Source: Flavisolibacter nicotianae (GTDB lineage Bacteria > Bacteroidota > Bacteroidia > Chitinophagales > Chitinophagaceae). From it: a stretch of DNA of 64,000 nucleotides. Where the stretch lies: NCBI RefSeq assembly GCF_003628535.1, contig NZ_RBCI01000008.1, positions 124,001 to 188,000 of the forward strand, in the 5' to 3' direction. The position numbers and the translations under genes were made by a program. The notes under the pieces are model-generated. The model searched no databases. It was not told where the DNA came from and was given only the letters and a program-made list of their open reading frames with translations. This document shows, one piece after another, positions 17,905-26,435 of this stretch. Within the stretch, counting starts at the first letter, position 1. Every line of letters starts with the position of its first letter.

Positions 17905-18702
17905 TTATTTGGACGTAATCAAATCCAGGGCATCCGAAAATGTCGTCACCCAATACACGTCCTGGTGCTCTTTCAGGTAGTTCAAAAAAGCGCTGTGCGT
18001 TTCTTTTGAAATTTTGAAAAATTCAGCCCCAATGCCGTGGAATTGATAAATCCCCATACCGTTCGAATCCCTGACCTTTTCAGCAAAGGCGATCAGTTCG
18101 GCCAGTGTCGTGCCTTCCTCCACCATCCAGCTTGGCATCTTCATGCTGTTGATGTTCCCGAATTGTGTGATGATGCTTTTCCTGTCGCCACCGATTCTCC
18201 CGTATGTCACCAGGTTCTGTTTCCTGATCAGGTCTGAATAATCTGTACTGCCAATTAGAAAGTTGTTGCAGGGGAATGCAAACGCTCTTGCCTTTCGTTT
18301 GGGATCTAACAGGGAAAGCAGGGTATTTTCAGTTTTGATCTCCGTAATAATTTTTTCAACCGTGTAGCTTTCGATGGCAAATGCTTTTTGCCATCCCAAT
18401 CTTTCGGGGCAGGCATGGAATAGCGTATGGTTCGCAAGCTCGTGCCCGTTGCCTGCTGCACGTGTCCAGGCGGCAACAGCGGGAGAAGCCTCGCCGATGG
18501 CTTCAGATGAACCCTGTATGGCATTCAGGAAAAACGTTGCCTTTAGTCCTGCGCTGTCCAACTGAGGAAGGACTGTGGAAAGATGCGATTGCAGTCCATC
18601 ATCATAGGTCAGGCAAATGATGGCTTTCCCCGTCTTTTTTGTCTGCGCATGAATACCTGCCTGAAGCAAAAGAAGAACGGTCAAAAAAAGACAGTATCTC
18701 AT
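17905..18702 (-). CDS. Secreted polysaccharide deacetylase (NodB homology domain, CE4-like)
   Basis: This 265-residue protein has a signal peptide (MRYCLFLTVLLLLQAGIHAQ). The NodB domain starts at ~28 with CLTYDDGLQSH, whose two Asp include the catalytic base and a metal ligand. ANHTLFHAC (~95) supplies the HxxxH metal ligands, and later AFPCNNF and GIGAEF match motifs 4-5 loosely. It probably removes N- or O-acetyl groups from a polysaccharide outside the inner membrane. The start is ATG 18702; the frame continues upstream to 18837 without signal-peptide logic. A TAAATTTT box just upstream is one mismatch from the -7 consensus. Confidence 0.88.
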   Translation of the reverse strand: MRYCLFLTVLLLLQAGIHAQTKKTGKAIICLTYDDGLQSHLSTVLPQLDSAGLKATFFLNAIQGSSEAIGEASPAVAAWTRAAGNGHELANHTLFHACPERLGWQKAFAIESYTVEKIITEIKTENTLLSLLDPKRKARAFAFPCNNFLIGSTDYSDLIRKQNLVTYGRIGGDRKSIITQFGNINSMKMPSWMVEEGTTLAELIAFAEKVRDSNGMGIYQFHGIGAEFFKISKETHSAFLNYLKEHQDVYWVTTFSDALDLITSK

Positions 18703-18983
18703 ATGAAAAAATTTATCGAGAGGCGGTGCGGTAAAGCCAGGCTTCGCGGCCTTAGGTGAGCGGAGGTCAGTTTGCCTGTATCCTGATTTGTCTGAAAGTA
18801 GTTCGTTACCGCGACGATTCAAATTTAATCGGCACAATATCCCCCCGCATTACACGACTTACCGGCATGCAAAGGTCAACTTTCGCTGTATCGGTAGTGG
18901 ACTAAATTGGCATGACGAAGAATGGTTCGCCGGCCAGGATTACAGGAAGGCGCTGGCAATGTAGTGGACCTTTTGCGCTTGCT

Positions 18984-21131
18984 TCAGAGCCTGAGTTTGA
19001 CACCGCCGTTTACCACAAATCCGTCTACCGGAGCATAAATGTCTTTAAACTGAGGGTTGTCAATTGTACCGGTATAGAGAGGGCCAAATTTTGTTTGCCT
19101 GGTATCGGTGATATTTTCAAAGTTTACAAACAACGAAAATTTCTTCCATAACCGTTCCGCCATAATACCCGCCAGCCAGTAAGGTTGCCCGAACGTGCCG
19201 TCATTCAGTCGTTGCCGGCTGAAATGATAGGCTTCCACACCCAGCTTCAGTTTGTTTTCGATCTCGTACATCAACACGTTGTTGAGTCGGTGCCGGGCTG
19301 TCAGGGGCAACCATTCTTCGCTGTTTGTGAAGTGCGTACGGGCATCGGTATAGGTATAGCCGACAAATAGTTTGAAGTCGCCATACACGACCCGCAAATT
19401 TGTTTCCATTCCCCTGGTAGCAAGATGGCCTGTTGCGTTTTGGAATTGCAGTTTGTTGCCGGTTGCTGCTGCCAGGATCAACGGATGGTTCAACCGGGTA
19501 TAGAAAAACAGGTGATTCAAACTCACATCCAGATCGCCCATTCTCGTTCGATAATTGATGTCCCAGTTGCCGCCAGCCGAACGTTCGTTCACCAGGCCGT
19601 TTACCGGCAGTATATTTTGAAACTGTCGTCTTTCGGCTTCTTCGGTAAAGATGGTTGGCGTTTTATAGCCAAAGCCGCCACCGATACGGGTTGTGAGGTT
19701 GGGTGAAATCCGGACCATAGCCGAAACTCTCGGGAGCAGTGCGAATCCATATTCGTTGACATAGTCTCCGCGAAGACCGCTTTCCAAAACAAACTTGTCG
19801 GAGACCGACCAGGCATTTTGCACAAACAGGCCGTAGGTGTTTATGTGGTAGTCTCGCCGTGGATCTGTTGTCTGTCCGTTCTCGGCCAAATCATCGGTCA
19901 GCACGGTTGCACCAAGGATCCAGTCCGCTTTTTCATTTTTGCGGTTCCATGTAAGTTCGGAAAAGGACGATTGCTGCAGGGCATCGAACGTATAGGTTGG
20001 AATGCGCAGTGTACGGGCAAAACGGCTGTAGCTGTTTTTAAGTTGCAGGGTTGAATGAGCAGTAAGCGTATGAACAATCCCGAACTGCGAGGTGAGACGG
20101 TTGGTGTTATTCTTTTCGTAGAAACCGCTGCCGCCGTTTCGAATGTAAGCGATGCTGCCACCGGTGCGGTCTTCCGTGATGTAGCTGATTCCCACGTCAG
20201 CGGTTGTATTCTTGCCGTAAAGAAAAAGCCTCGGGTTGATGGTCGATCGATCAAATTGGGGAATGGCTGTCAGTCCAATGCCGGCAGGGTCAAAGGGCCG
20301 GTTGCGGTTGTGTGCGGCATACAAACTGAGACCGGTTTTGCCGTAGCGTTCGCGGTAGAATCCACTGAGGTCGAGGCCACCGGCCGATGTACCGTTTGCC
20401 AGGAAACTGGTTTCCCTGTTTGCTCCCGGTGTTTTGGAAACCAGGTTGACCAAACCTGCAATCGCACCGCCCCCGTAAAGGGTAGACGCTGCACCTTTGA
20501 TGACTTCTACCTGCCGCAGATCCAGCGGTGCAACCTGTAGGATGGACAAACTCCCGGAAAAACCGGAATAAAGCGGGTAGCCGTCTCGCAGGATCTGCGT
20601 GTAACGGCCGTCCAGGCCCTGTATCCGGATACCGGCATTGAAAGAAGTGGCAGAGGTTTGCTGTGTTTGAATACCGGTGCTTTCGTTCAGCAGCATGCGA
20701 ATGTCGCCGGGTTTCATATTGCCTTTCTCCTGCAGCTCTTCCCCCGAAATAACTTCAACCCGCGTTGGCATGTTGCCAATGGTCCTGCTGATACGGGTGG
20801 CGGTTACCACCACTTCTTCCGTATGTTCTTCGGCTTCTTCCAGCAAAACGGTAATCAGTATGCTGTCGTGCGGCACCCGCACGCTTATGTTTTGCGCTGC
20901 AAAGCCCGTGTGCGTCACGTTGATCCGATAAGTGCCTTCTGCAAGGCCTGCAAAACGTGCAATACCAAGGCTGTCGGCCAGGGTGGTTTCCCGGAGAGCA
21001 GCAATCGTTACCGTGGCACCGGCAAGCGCTGTTTTTTCTTCCCTGCTTTGGATGGATAACCTGAGTGAATGTTGTGCAAACGAAGAGAAGGCGAAAAGCA
21101 AAACAAGGCTCAGCGAAAGTATTTTTTTCAT
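18984..21131 (-). CDS. TonB-dependent outer-membrane receptor
   Basis: This 715-residue receptor has a signal peptide (1-~19), a carboxypeptidase-regulatory-like domain (~22-100), a plug domain (~110-225; TRVEVISGEELQ, STLYGGGAIAGLVN) and a beta-barrel ending in an aromatic/hydrophobic terminus (GGVKLRL). Such receptors import siderophores, vitamins or metals using TonB energy. The plug and barrel look FecA/BtuB-like rather than SusC-like: the protein is short and there is no SusD partner. A -7-type box lies ~90 bp upstream (21221-21228). The substrate is not predictable from sequence. Confidence 0.92.
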   Translation of the reverse strand: MKKILSLSLVLLFAFSSFAQHSLRLSIQSREEKTALAGATVTIAALRETTLADSLGIARFAGLAEGTYRINVTHTGFAAQNISVRVPHDSILITVLLEEAEEHTEEVVVTATRISRTIGNMPTRVEVISGEELQEKGNMKPGDIRMLLNESTGIQTQQTSATSFNAGIRIQGLDGRYTQILRDGYPLYSGFSGSLSILQVAPLDLRQVEVIKGAASTLYGGGAIAGLVNLVSKTPGANRETSFLANGTSAGGLDLSGFYRERYGKTGLSLYAAHNRNRPFDPAGIGLTAIPQFDRSTINPRLFLYGKNTTADVGISYITEDRTGGSIAYIRNGGSGFYEKNNTNRLTSQFGIVHTLTAHSTLQLKNSYSRFARTLRIPTYTFDALQQSSFSELTWNRKNEKADWILGATVLTDDLAENGQTTDPRRDYHINTYGLFVQNAWSVSDKFVLESGLRGDYVNEYGFALLPRVSAMVRISPNLTTRIGGGFGYKTPTIFTEEAERRQFQNILPVNGLVNERSAGGNWDINYRTRMGDLDVSLNHLFFYTRLNHPLILAAATGNKLQFQNATGHLATRGMETNLRVVYGDFKLFVGYTYTDARTHFTNSEEWLPLTARHRLNNVLMYEIENKLKLGVEAYHFSRQRLNDGTFGQPYWLAGIMAERLWKKFSLFVNFENITDTRQTKFGPLYTGTIDNPQFKDIYAPVDGFVVNGGVKLRL

Positions 21132-21220
21132 TTCGTATCAAAAGAGTGAAGGGGCGAAGCCACCCAAGGCATTGGACAAAACCGGAAGCAAATCGGTGAT
21201 CTGTTTTTTTTACTTCCCTG

Positions 21221-21228
21221 CAAAACTA
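21221..21228 (-). promoter_or_regulatory. Candidate -7 box for the TonB receptor gene
   Basis: On the minus strand this reads TAGTTTTG, matching TAnnTTTG. It would give a leader of ~85 nt before the receptor start at 21131. No -33 TTG at a good distance is seen. Confidence 0.38.
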
Positions 21229-21388
21229 ATCCGAATGCGGTAATGGAATGGTGCCGGCAAATGTTTCGCGATATAGGAAAAGACAACCCGGCTGGTTGCT
21301 GGTTACACAGCAACGGATGTAGTGGGCCAGGCCTTCGAAAAACATACGGCAGCGGTATAAGGCAGTAAACAGGATGTATTTTAAATTA

Positions 21389-21400
21389 TTGTTATAACAA
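21389..21400. promoter_or_regulatory. Perfect 12-bp palindrome upstream of the GH13 gene
   Basis: TTGTTATAACAA is a perfect palindrome ending 27 bp before ATG 21428 and followed by GTTAAC. Its position in the core promoter region suggests an operator, but the binding protein is unknown. Confidence 0.35.
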
Positions 21401-21427
21401 GTTAACTTACTGTCTAACTGTTCGCAT

Positions 21428-23842
21428 ATGCAAACAAAGACTGTCACCTTCCGCTTTGTCACGGGTTTGAAAAGACCCATTTTTCGCAATGCCCGGTTGC
21501 TGGGCAGTTGGGATGCAACGGGCCATTTTACCGATGTCTGGACCGAAAGCCCGATGACGGAAATCACGGGCGAAGACGGGTGCCCGGTATTTACCGCTTC
21601 TGTTTCGCTGGACCTCGCCGACAGCCATCACACCTTTCGGTGGGGGGTGTTGCTCGATGGGCCACAGGGAAGTAATTTCTGGGGCATTCCTACAGAATTG
21701 CAGGATGTCAATTCCACGGAACGCTTCCGGCAATTTCGTCTTCAGAGCGGGAATGAAGGGCAGGAGGAAACCTATTATTTCACTTGGCTGCGTCGGCTGG
21801 GTGCCAACAAGCACAGTGCAACAGCGGGTGCTGCACCGTTGGTTCGGTTTGCAGTTTGGGCACCGAATGCCAGGAAGGTGGAAGTCGTGTTTGGCGATCC
21901 ATCCAACGGTTATATCGACGACAACGGCGGCGGCATCGACCCGGCCAGAAGCGTTCTTCCGCTTGCCGCAAACGATGCCGGTATTTGGGCTGGCGTGCTC
22001 AGGGAAAACTTTGCATCCTGCCTGGGTGTGCCTTACATGTACCGCATCGAAAATGCGCAGGGAAAAACAGTGTATCGCACCGATATTTTTTCCCGCAGCC
22101 AGATCGGCAAGGGTGCTTTCAACCCTGGAGGAAATGCGTATCCCGGTACCCCGGACCAGTTGGATGGCACGGTGAGTTGCAGTGTGGTCATCGACCCGGA
22201 TGTCGTGCGGTCCACATTTTCTTCCGTACCTGCGGGCACGGTGCCGCCAAACCTAGTACCGGCCGAGGATTTCTGGGCAACCGAGTTTACTGCCGGCCTG
22301 CCGGTACCCACGGGGCTCGAAGACCTGGTGATTTACGAACTGCATGTGGGTTCGCTGGGTTTTGGCAAAGCCGGTCCCGGGAACCTGGCCGACGCCCTGG
22401 CCTTTCTCGATCACTTGGTGGATCTTGGCATCAATGCCATCGAACTGCTGCCCATGGCCGAATTTTCGGGCAATGTTGCCTGGGGCTATGGCGACAGCCA
22501 CCATCTCTGCATTGAGGCAAGCGCTGGCGGCCGCGACCAGTACCGGCATTTTGTTCGCGAATGCCACCGCCGCGGTATCGCGGTGATCCAGGATGTCGTT
22601 TACAATCATTACGATCCCGGCGCCGAAAGAGCCCAGTGGCAATACGATTCGACCGTGCCGGAGCAAAATATTTACTACTGGTATGAAGGCCGCTCCACTG
22701 ATTACACATTTGCGGAAGGCGGGTATCTCGACAACGGCTCGAGTGGCTTTACACCGCGTTTTTGGGAAGAAACCGTGCGCCAGCAATTTATCAGTGCTGC
22801 CGCTTTCCTCGTGGAAGAAATGCATGTCGACGGCTTACGGGTAGACCTGACACAGGCGCTTCACCGCGACAATGCCCTGCATGCCGATGGGCGTTCAGTG
22901 GGAGCAGCCAATGTGTTTGGGCAAAAATTTTTGCGGGAGTGGAGCCGCACCCTGAAAATGATCAAGCCAAGCGTGTTGCTGATTGCGGAAGACCATACCG
23001 AATGGGATGCTGTGACCAAGCCGCCTGCCCAGGGCGGACTCGGTTTTGATGCCAGGTGGGAGGCGGCCTATTATCATCACCTGGTCGGAGATTCGGATAT
23101 GGCCGGCGGTAAAGCAAGGTTGTTGAAACAAGCCGGATTCGGCGGAGATGATCCCTTGCCCATGGACAGCTTTTCTGCGGCTTTGTACAACACCCAATAC
23201 CGGCAGGTGGTCTTTCACGAGTCGCACGATGAAGCCGGCAATGCCGGCGGTACGGCCCGTACACTTGTAACGGCGGTAAACCATGCAGCCATCTTTGGCG
23301 CTACCCGGATCGCTGCCGAGTCGCGGTCGCGGGTTTGTTTTGGGTTGACTCTTCTCTCGGCAGGGACACCCATGTTCTTCATGGGAGAGGAGATCGGTGC
23401 GCAGCAGCCCTACCGGTTCAATAGCTTTTTGGCTCACCGCGAAGACATTACCGGCGAACGCATTGCAAACGGTGGCGCACTGTTTCATTTTTACCAGGAC
23501 CTGATTACGCTGAGCCGCCGGTTGTCCTGCATCCGCAGCCGGAATATCGACATCGTGCACCAGTCTAACCAAAACCGCGTGATCGCGTTCAAGCGCTGGA
23601 GCGGGCAGGAAGAAGTGATCGTGGTCGCAAGTCTTAACAACCGGCCCTTCGATAACGGTTATGTCATAGCGAAAGATGCGGCGGCCATCCCCGGTGGCGG
23701 ATGGAAAGAAATTTTCAACAGCGATGCGGCCCTCTATGGTGGTCAAAATACAGGCAATGCGGGTGCGGTCATCGCTGCTTGGCCGGGACAGCTTTCACTG
23801 GTTATTCCGGCCAATGGGTTTGTCGTGCTTGTGCGGCAATGA
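21428..23842 (+). CDS. GH13 alpha-glucan branching-enzyme-like protein
   Basis: This 804-residue alpha-amylase-family protein has an N-terminal carbohydrate-binding-like segment (1-~125), a CBM48-like domain (~138-250; VRFAVWAPNARKVEVVF) and a GH13 barrel (~300-700). Region I is DVVYNH, the nucleophile is D473 in DGLRVDLTQ, the acid/base is E521 in AEDHTEW and the third Asp is D601 in ESHDE. A C-terminal beta domain closes the protein. The order CBM48-GH13 fits 1,4-alpha-glucan branching enzyme or malto-oligosyltrehalose trehalohydrolase; which of the two is not resolved by eye. No signal peptide is present, so it acts in the cytoplasm, probably on glycogen with GlgP. Confidence 0.88.
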   Translation: MQTKTVTFRFVTGLKRPIFRNARLLGSWDATGHFTDVWTESPMTEITGEDGCPVFTASVSLDLADSHHTFRWGVLLDGPQGSNFWGIPTELQDVNSTERFRQFRLQSGNEGQEETYYFTWLRRLGANKHSATAGAAPLVRFAVWAPNARKVEVVFGDPSNGYIDDNGGGIDPARSVLPLAANDAGIWAGVLRENFASCLGVPYMYRIENAQGKTVYRTDIFSRSQIGKGAFNPGGNAYPGTPDQLDGTVSCSVVIDPDVVRSTFSSVPAGTVPPNLVPAEDFWATEFTAGLPVPTGLEDLVIYELHVGSLGFGKAGPGNLADALAFLDHLVDLGINAIELLPMAEFSGNVAWGYGDSHHLCIEASAGGRDQYRHFVRECHRRGIAVIQDVVYNHYDPGAERAQWQYDSTVPEQNIYYWYEGRSTDYTFAEGGYLDNGSSGFTPRFWEETVRQQFISAAAFLVEEMHVDGLRVDLTQALHRDNALHADGRSVGAANVFGQKFLREWSRTLKMIKPSVLLIAEDHTEWDAVTKPPAQGGLGFDARWEAAYYHHLVGDSDMAGGKARLLKQAGFGGDDPLPMDSFSAALYNTQYRQVVFHESHDEAGNAGGTARTLVTAVNHAAIFGATRIAAESRSRVCFGLTLLSAGTPMFFMGEEIGAQQPYRFNSFLAHREDITGERIANGGALFHFYQDLITLSRRLSCIRSRNIDIVHQSNQNRVIAFKRWSGQEEVIVVASLNNRPFDNGYVIAKDAAAIPGGGWKEIFNSDAALYGGQNTGNAGAVIAAWPGQLSLVIPANGFVVLVRQ

Positions 23843-23885
23843 GGACAAGGTCTATAGCGTTTGCAATTTTGCGATATGGTAAAAT

Positions 23886-23916
23886 GGATATTGCGATACT
23901 GAGATAGTGGGATATG
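23886..23916 (+). repeat. Dispersed GATA-rich repeat, copy 1 (half element)
   Basis: The ~30-bp string with GATATT-GATACTG-GATAGTGGGATATG closely matches a copy near 51458-51484. It lies 40 bp after the GH13 stop. The rest of the 286-bp gap to imuA has no gene. Confidence 0.5.
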
Positions 23917-24094
23917 ACCTGCTGTTGTTCTCCTTTGCATTTTGCAATACGTTTCGTTGAAAAATGAAAATCTCATGTTGAAATAGCCGCTAAATCTCCA
24001 CGGCTGTCAACTGCGACCTGCCCACCTGTTCTTTCCCGATCCATTCAGTTGATTCAATCGGTGGAAAACTCGCGTAAAAACTTTGCTAAAAAAT

Positions 24095-24118
24095 TTAGTA
24101 ATTTTGTTTTCTTACTAA
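24095..24118. promoter_or_regulatory. Inverted repeat overlapping the imuA promoter, candidate SOS-type operator
   Basis: TTAGTAA (24095-24101) and TTACTAA (24112-24118) form a perfect inverted repeat with a 10-bp spacer. It overlaps a -7-type box (24099-24106) and ends 10 bp before ATG 24129, which is where a repressor would block transcription. ImuA-ImuB-DnaE2 cassettes are damage-inducible in other bacteria. The same repeat is not seen ahead of dinB at 46142. Confidence 0.5.
24099..24106 (+). promoter_or_regulatory. Candidate -7 box for imuA
   Basis: TAATTTTG fits TAnnTTTG, predicting a start near 24110 and a ~19-nt leader. It lies inside the inverted repeat at 24095-24118. Confidence 0.45.
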
Positions 24119-24128
24119 CCACGACCAC

Positions 24129-24854
24129 ATGCCAGCAAAAGCAGACATCCTTGCCCGTTTGCAACGCGACATTCTTTTGTTGCAGGGAATCAAATCGCCT
24201 TCTCTTCAAGCCGTGGATGAAACCGGGTTGGGGCGCATAAACGAAGCCTTTCCACATGGCGTCTTCCCACGGTCGGCACTCCATGAATTTTTTTGCACCA
24301 GCCAGGAAAGTGCCACTGCATCCATGGCTTTCATTTCCGGCATCGTTTCGGCCCTGACGAAAAGCAAAGGTGTTGTGATGTGGATCAGTTCTTCCCGCAG
24401 GATTTTTCCGCCTGCCCTGAACGCTTTTGGCATTCAGCCCGGGCAGGTTATTTTTCTCGAGCTGCAAAAAGAGAAAGAGGTGGCCTGGGCGGTGGAAGAA
24501 GCCCTGAAATGCCGCTCACTTTCGGCGGTTATTGGTGAAATGCAGGAGCTGAGTTTTACGGCCAGCCGCCGTTATCAACTGGCGATTGAGCAAAGCGGCG
24601 TGGGTTGCTTTGTTATTCGCCGGAATCCCAAAAACCGCACGACAGCTTCTGTAACCCGCTGGCAGGTAGAAACGATCCGCAGCGGCCAGCCGGACGATCT
24701 TCCCGGTGTTGGTTATCCACGCTGGCAGGTTAGCTTGCTGAAGGTCCGAAACGGCAAACCCGGAAGCTGGAACGTGGAATGGGTGAAAGGTGCCTTCCGT
24801 ACTGTTTCGAAACTGGCGATTCTTCACCGCGAGGCACAAAAGAAAACCGGTTGA
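24129..24854 (+). CDS. imuA: ImuA-type RecA-like mutagenesis protein
   Basis: This 241-residue protein has the ImuA pattern: an N-terminal helix, GLGRINEAFPHGVFPRSALHEF (central part of the RecA-like core) and paired segments MWISSSRRIFPPALNAFG and LEEALKCRSLSAVIGE-like stretches, without an obvious Walker A lysine. ImuA works with ImuB and DnaE2 in error-prone bypass of DNA lesions, in the cytoplasm. Its stop is followed after one base by the imuB ATG, so the two are translationally coupled. The palindrome over its promoter suggests damage-dependent repression. Identity rests mainly on the conserved gene order and the family pattern. Confidence 0.88.
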   Translation: MPAKADILARLQRDILLLQGIKSPSLQAVDETGLGRINEAFPHGVFPRSALHEFFCTSQESATASMAFISGIVSALTKSKGVVMWISSSRRIFPPALNAFGIQPGQVIFLELQKEKEVAWAVEEALKCRSLSAVIGEMQELSFTASRRYQLAIEQSGVGCFVIRRNPKNRTTASVTRWQVETIRSGQPDDLPGVGYPRWQVSLLKVRNGKPGSWNVEWVKGAFRTVSKLAILHREAQKKTG

Positions 24855-24855
24855 T

Positions 24856-26358
24856 ATGGCCAGGCGTTTTGTTTCCATCTGGCTTCCCTGCCTGGTTACG
24901 GATTGGCACATACGTAAACAGCCGCAGTTGCACAACATGCCTTTTGTGCTGAAAGCACCGGTGCGCAACCGCATCGTCGTGACGGCTGTGAGCCCGGCGG
25001 CGCTTTCCCTGGGCATCCGCACCGGCACCACGCTGGCCGATGCAAAAGCGTTGGTTCCTTCTTTACAGGCACTGGAGCACAAACTAGGTTTGGCGGAGCA
25101 ATTGCTCCAGCGCATGGCCGAATGGTGTATTCGTTTTACACCCGTTGCTGCTCCCGACCCACTCGGTGGCCTTCTACTCGATGCAAGCGGCTGTGCGCAT
25201 CTGTGGGGTGGGGAAGATGCCTACCTGGCAGATATCTGTAAACGCTTAACGGCAAGGGGGTATTCGGTTCGTGCAGCCATGGCCGACACCATCGGCGCTG
25301 CCTGGGCCGTGGCCCGTTACGGAAACACTGCACCGGTCGTGGACAGCGGCCACCACCGGAAAATATTGCTTTCGTTGCCGGTTTCTTCTCTCCGTTTGGA
25401 AGAAGAGATGATTGTTCGCCTGCACAAGCTGGGACTGCGGCAGATCAAAGACGTGATGGCCTTGCCGCAAACTTCCCTGCGCCGCCGGTTTGGTGCACAG
25501 CTTATCCAACGCATCAACCAGGCCTTGGGTGATGAAGAGGAATGCATCCAGCCGGTTTATCCCCCGGAGCCTTTCCAGGAACGTTTGCCCTGCCTGGAAC
25601 CCATTCGCACGTTAACAGGAATTGAAATCGCCTTGCACCACCTGTTAGCGGCTTTGTGCGACCGGCTTCGCAAAGAAGGCAAAGGTTTGCGAAGCGCTTT
25701 TTTTCGCGTCTACCGCGTGGATGGCGGCACACAGGGCATCGAGATCGGCACCAACCGTTCTTCCCACAACGAAGAACACCTGTTTCATCTTTTCAGCCTG
25801 AAGCTGTCGACAATCGAACCCAAAGAAGGCATCGAACTTTTCCTGCTCGAAGCAACAAAAGTGGAAGATGCCACACCGCTCCAGGAAAGCTTGTGGGAGG
25901 AGGGGAGCGGCCTCCAGGATCCGCGGCTGGCCGAACTGGTGGATCGTCTTGCAGGCAAGCTGGGACAGGAAGCCATTTGCCGTTACCTGCCTGCAGAACA
26001 CTGGTGGCCCGAGCGTTCGTTTAAAAAGGCAGCCTCGTTGGACGAACTGCCGGCTGCCGGCTGGAAACTGGATCGTCCGCGGCCTTTGCAATTGTTGTCG
26101 CCTCCCGAACGGATCGACGTCACGGCACCTATTCCCGATTACCCGCCGATGTTGTTTCGTTACAAAGGCTCAGTGCATAAGATCGTCAAAGCCGACGGAC
26201 CCGAACGCATCGAACAGGAATGGTGGATACAGGATGGCAAACACCGGGATTATTACTGCGTGGAAGACGAAGAAGGCAGGCGGTATTGGTTGTTTCGGTC
26301 CGGGCATTACAACGAAGAGGAAACACCGTCGTGGTTCCTGCACGGGTTCTTTGCATAG
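24856..26358 (+). CDS. imuB: ImuB, Y-family polymerase-like protein of the mutasome
   Basis: This 500-residue protein begins MARRFVSIWLPCLVTDWH, the typical ImuB start, and continues with palm/finger/little-finger segments of Y-family polymerases. The motif that would carry the catalytic Asp-Glu pair (SLDEAYLD in DinB) reads GGLLLDASGCAHLWGG, so polymerase activity is probably lost, as in other ImuB proteins. ImuB acts as the hub that links DnaE2 to the beta clamp. The C-terminal ~120 residues form the ImuB-specific tail. ATG 24856 directly follows the imuA stop; the upstream frame overlaps imuA and is rejected. A 77-bp gap precedes dnaE2. Confidence 0.9.
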   Translation: MARRFVSIWLPCLVTDWHIRKQPQLHNMPFVLKAPVRNRIVVTAVSPAALSLGIRTGTTLADAKALVPSLQALEHKLGLAEQLLQRMAEWCIRFTPVAAPDPLGGLLLDASGCAHLWGGEDAYLADICKRLTARGYSVRAAMADTIGAAWAVARYGNTAPVVDSGHHRKILLSLPVSSLRLEEEMIVRLHKLGLRQIKDVMALPQTSLRRRFGAQLIQRINQALGDEEECIQPVYPPEPFQERLPCLEPIRTLTGIEIALHHLLAALCDRLRKEGKGLRSAFFRVYRVDGGTQGIEIGTNRSSHNEEHLFHLFSLKLSTIEPKEGIELFLLEATKVEDATPLQESLWEEGSGLQDPRLAELVDRLAGKLGQEAICRYLPAEHWWPERSFKKAASLDELPAAGWKLDRPRPLQLLSPPERIDVTAPIPDYPPMLFRYKGSVHKIVKADGPERIEQEWWIQDGKHRDYYCVEDEEGRRYWLFRSGHYNEEETPSWFLHGFFA

Positions 26359-26435
26359 AGAATAAAAAGCCAGCACTATAAAAGTTGGAAGATTCTTCGT
26401 GAGGCTCCGTGCCTTCGTGGTTCAAAAAATCAAAC

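Noticed and set aside
26401-26427. Three CGTG-containing repeats between imuB and dnaE2
   Set aside because: Too short and degenerate to call a repeat element or a regulatory site.
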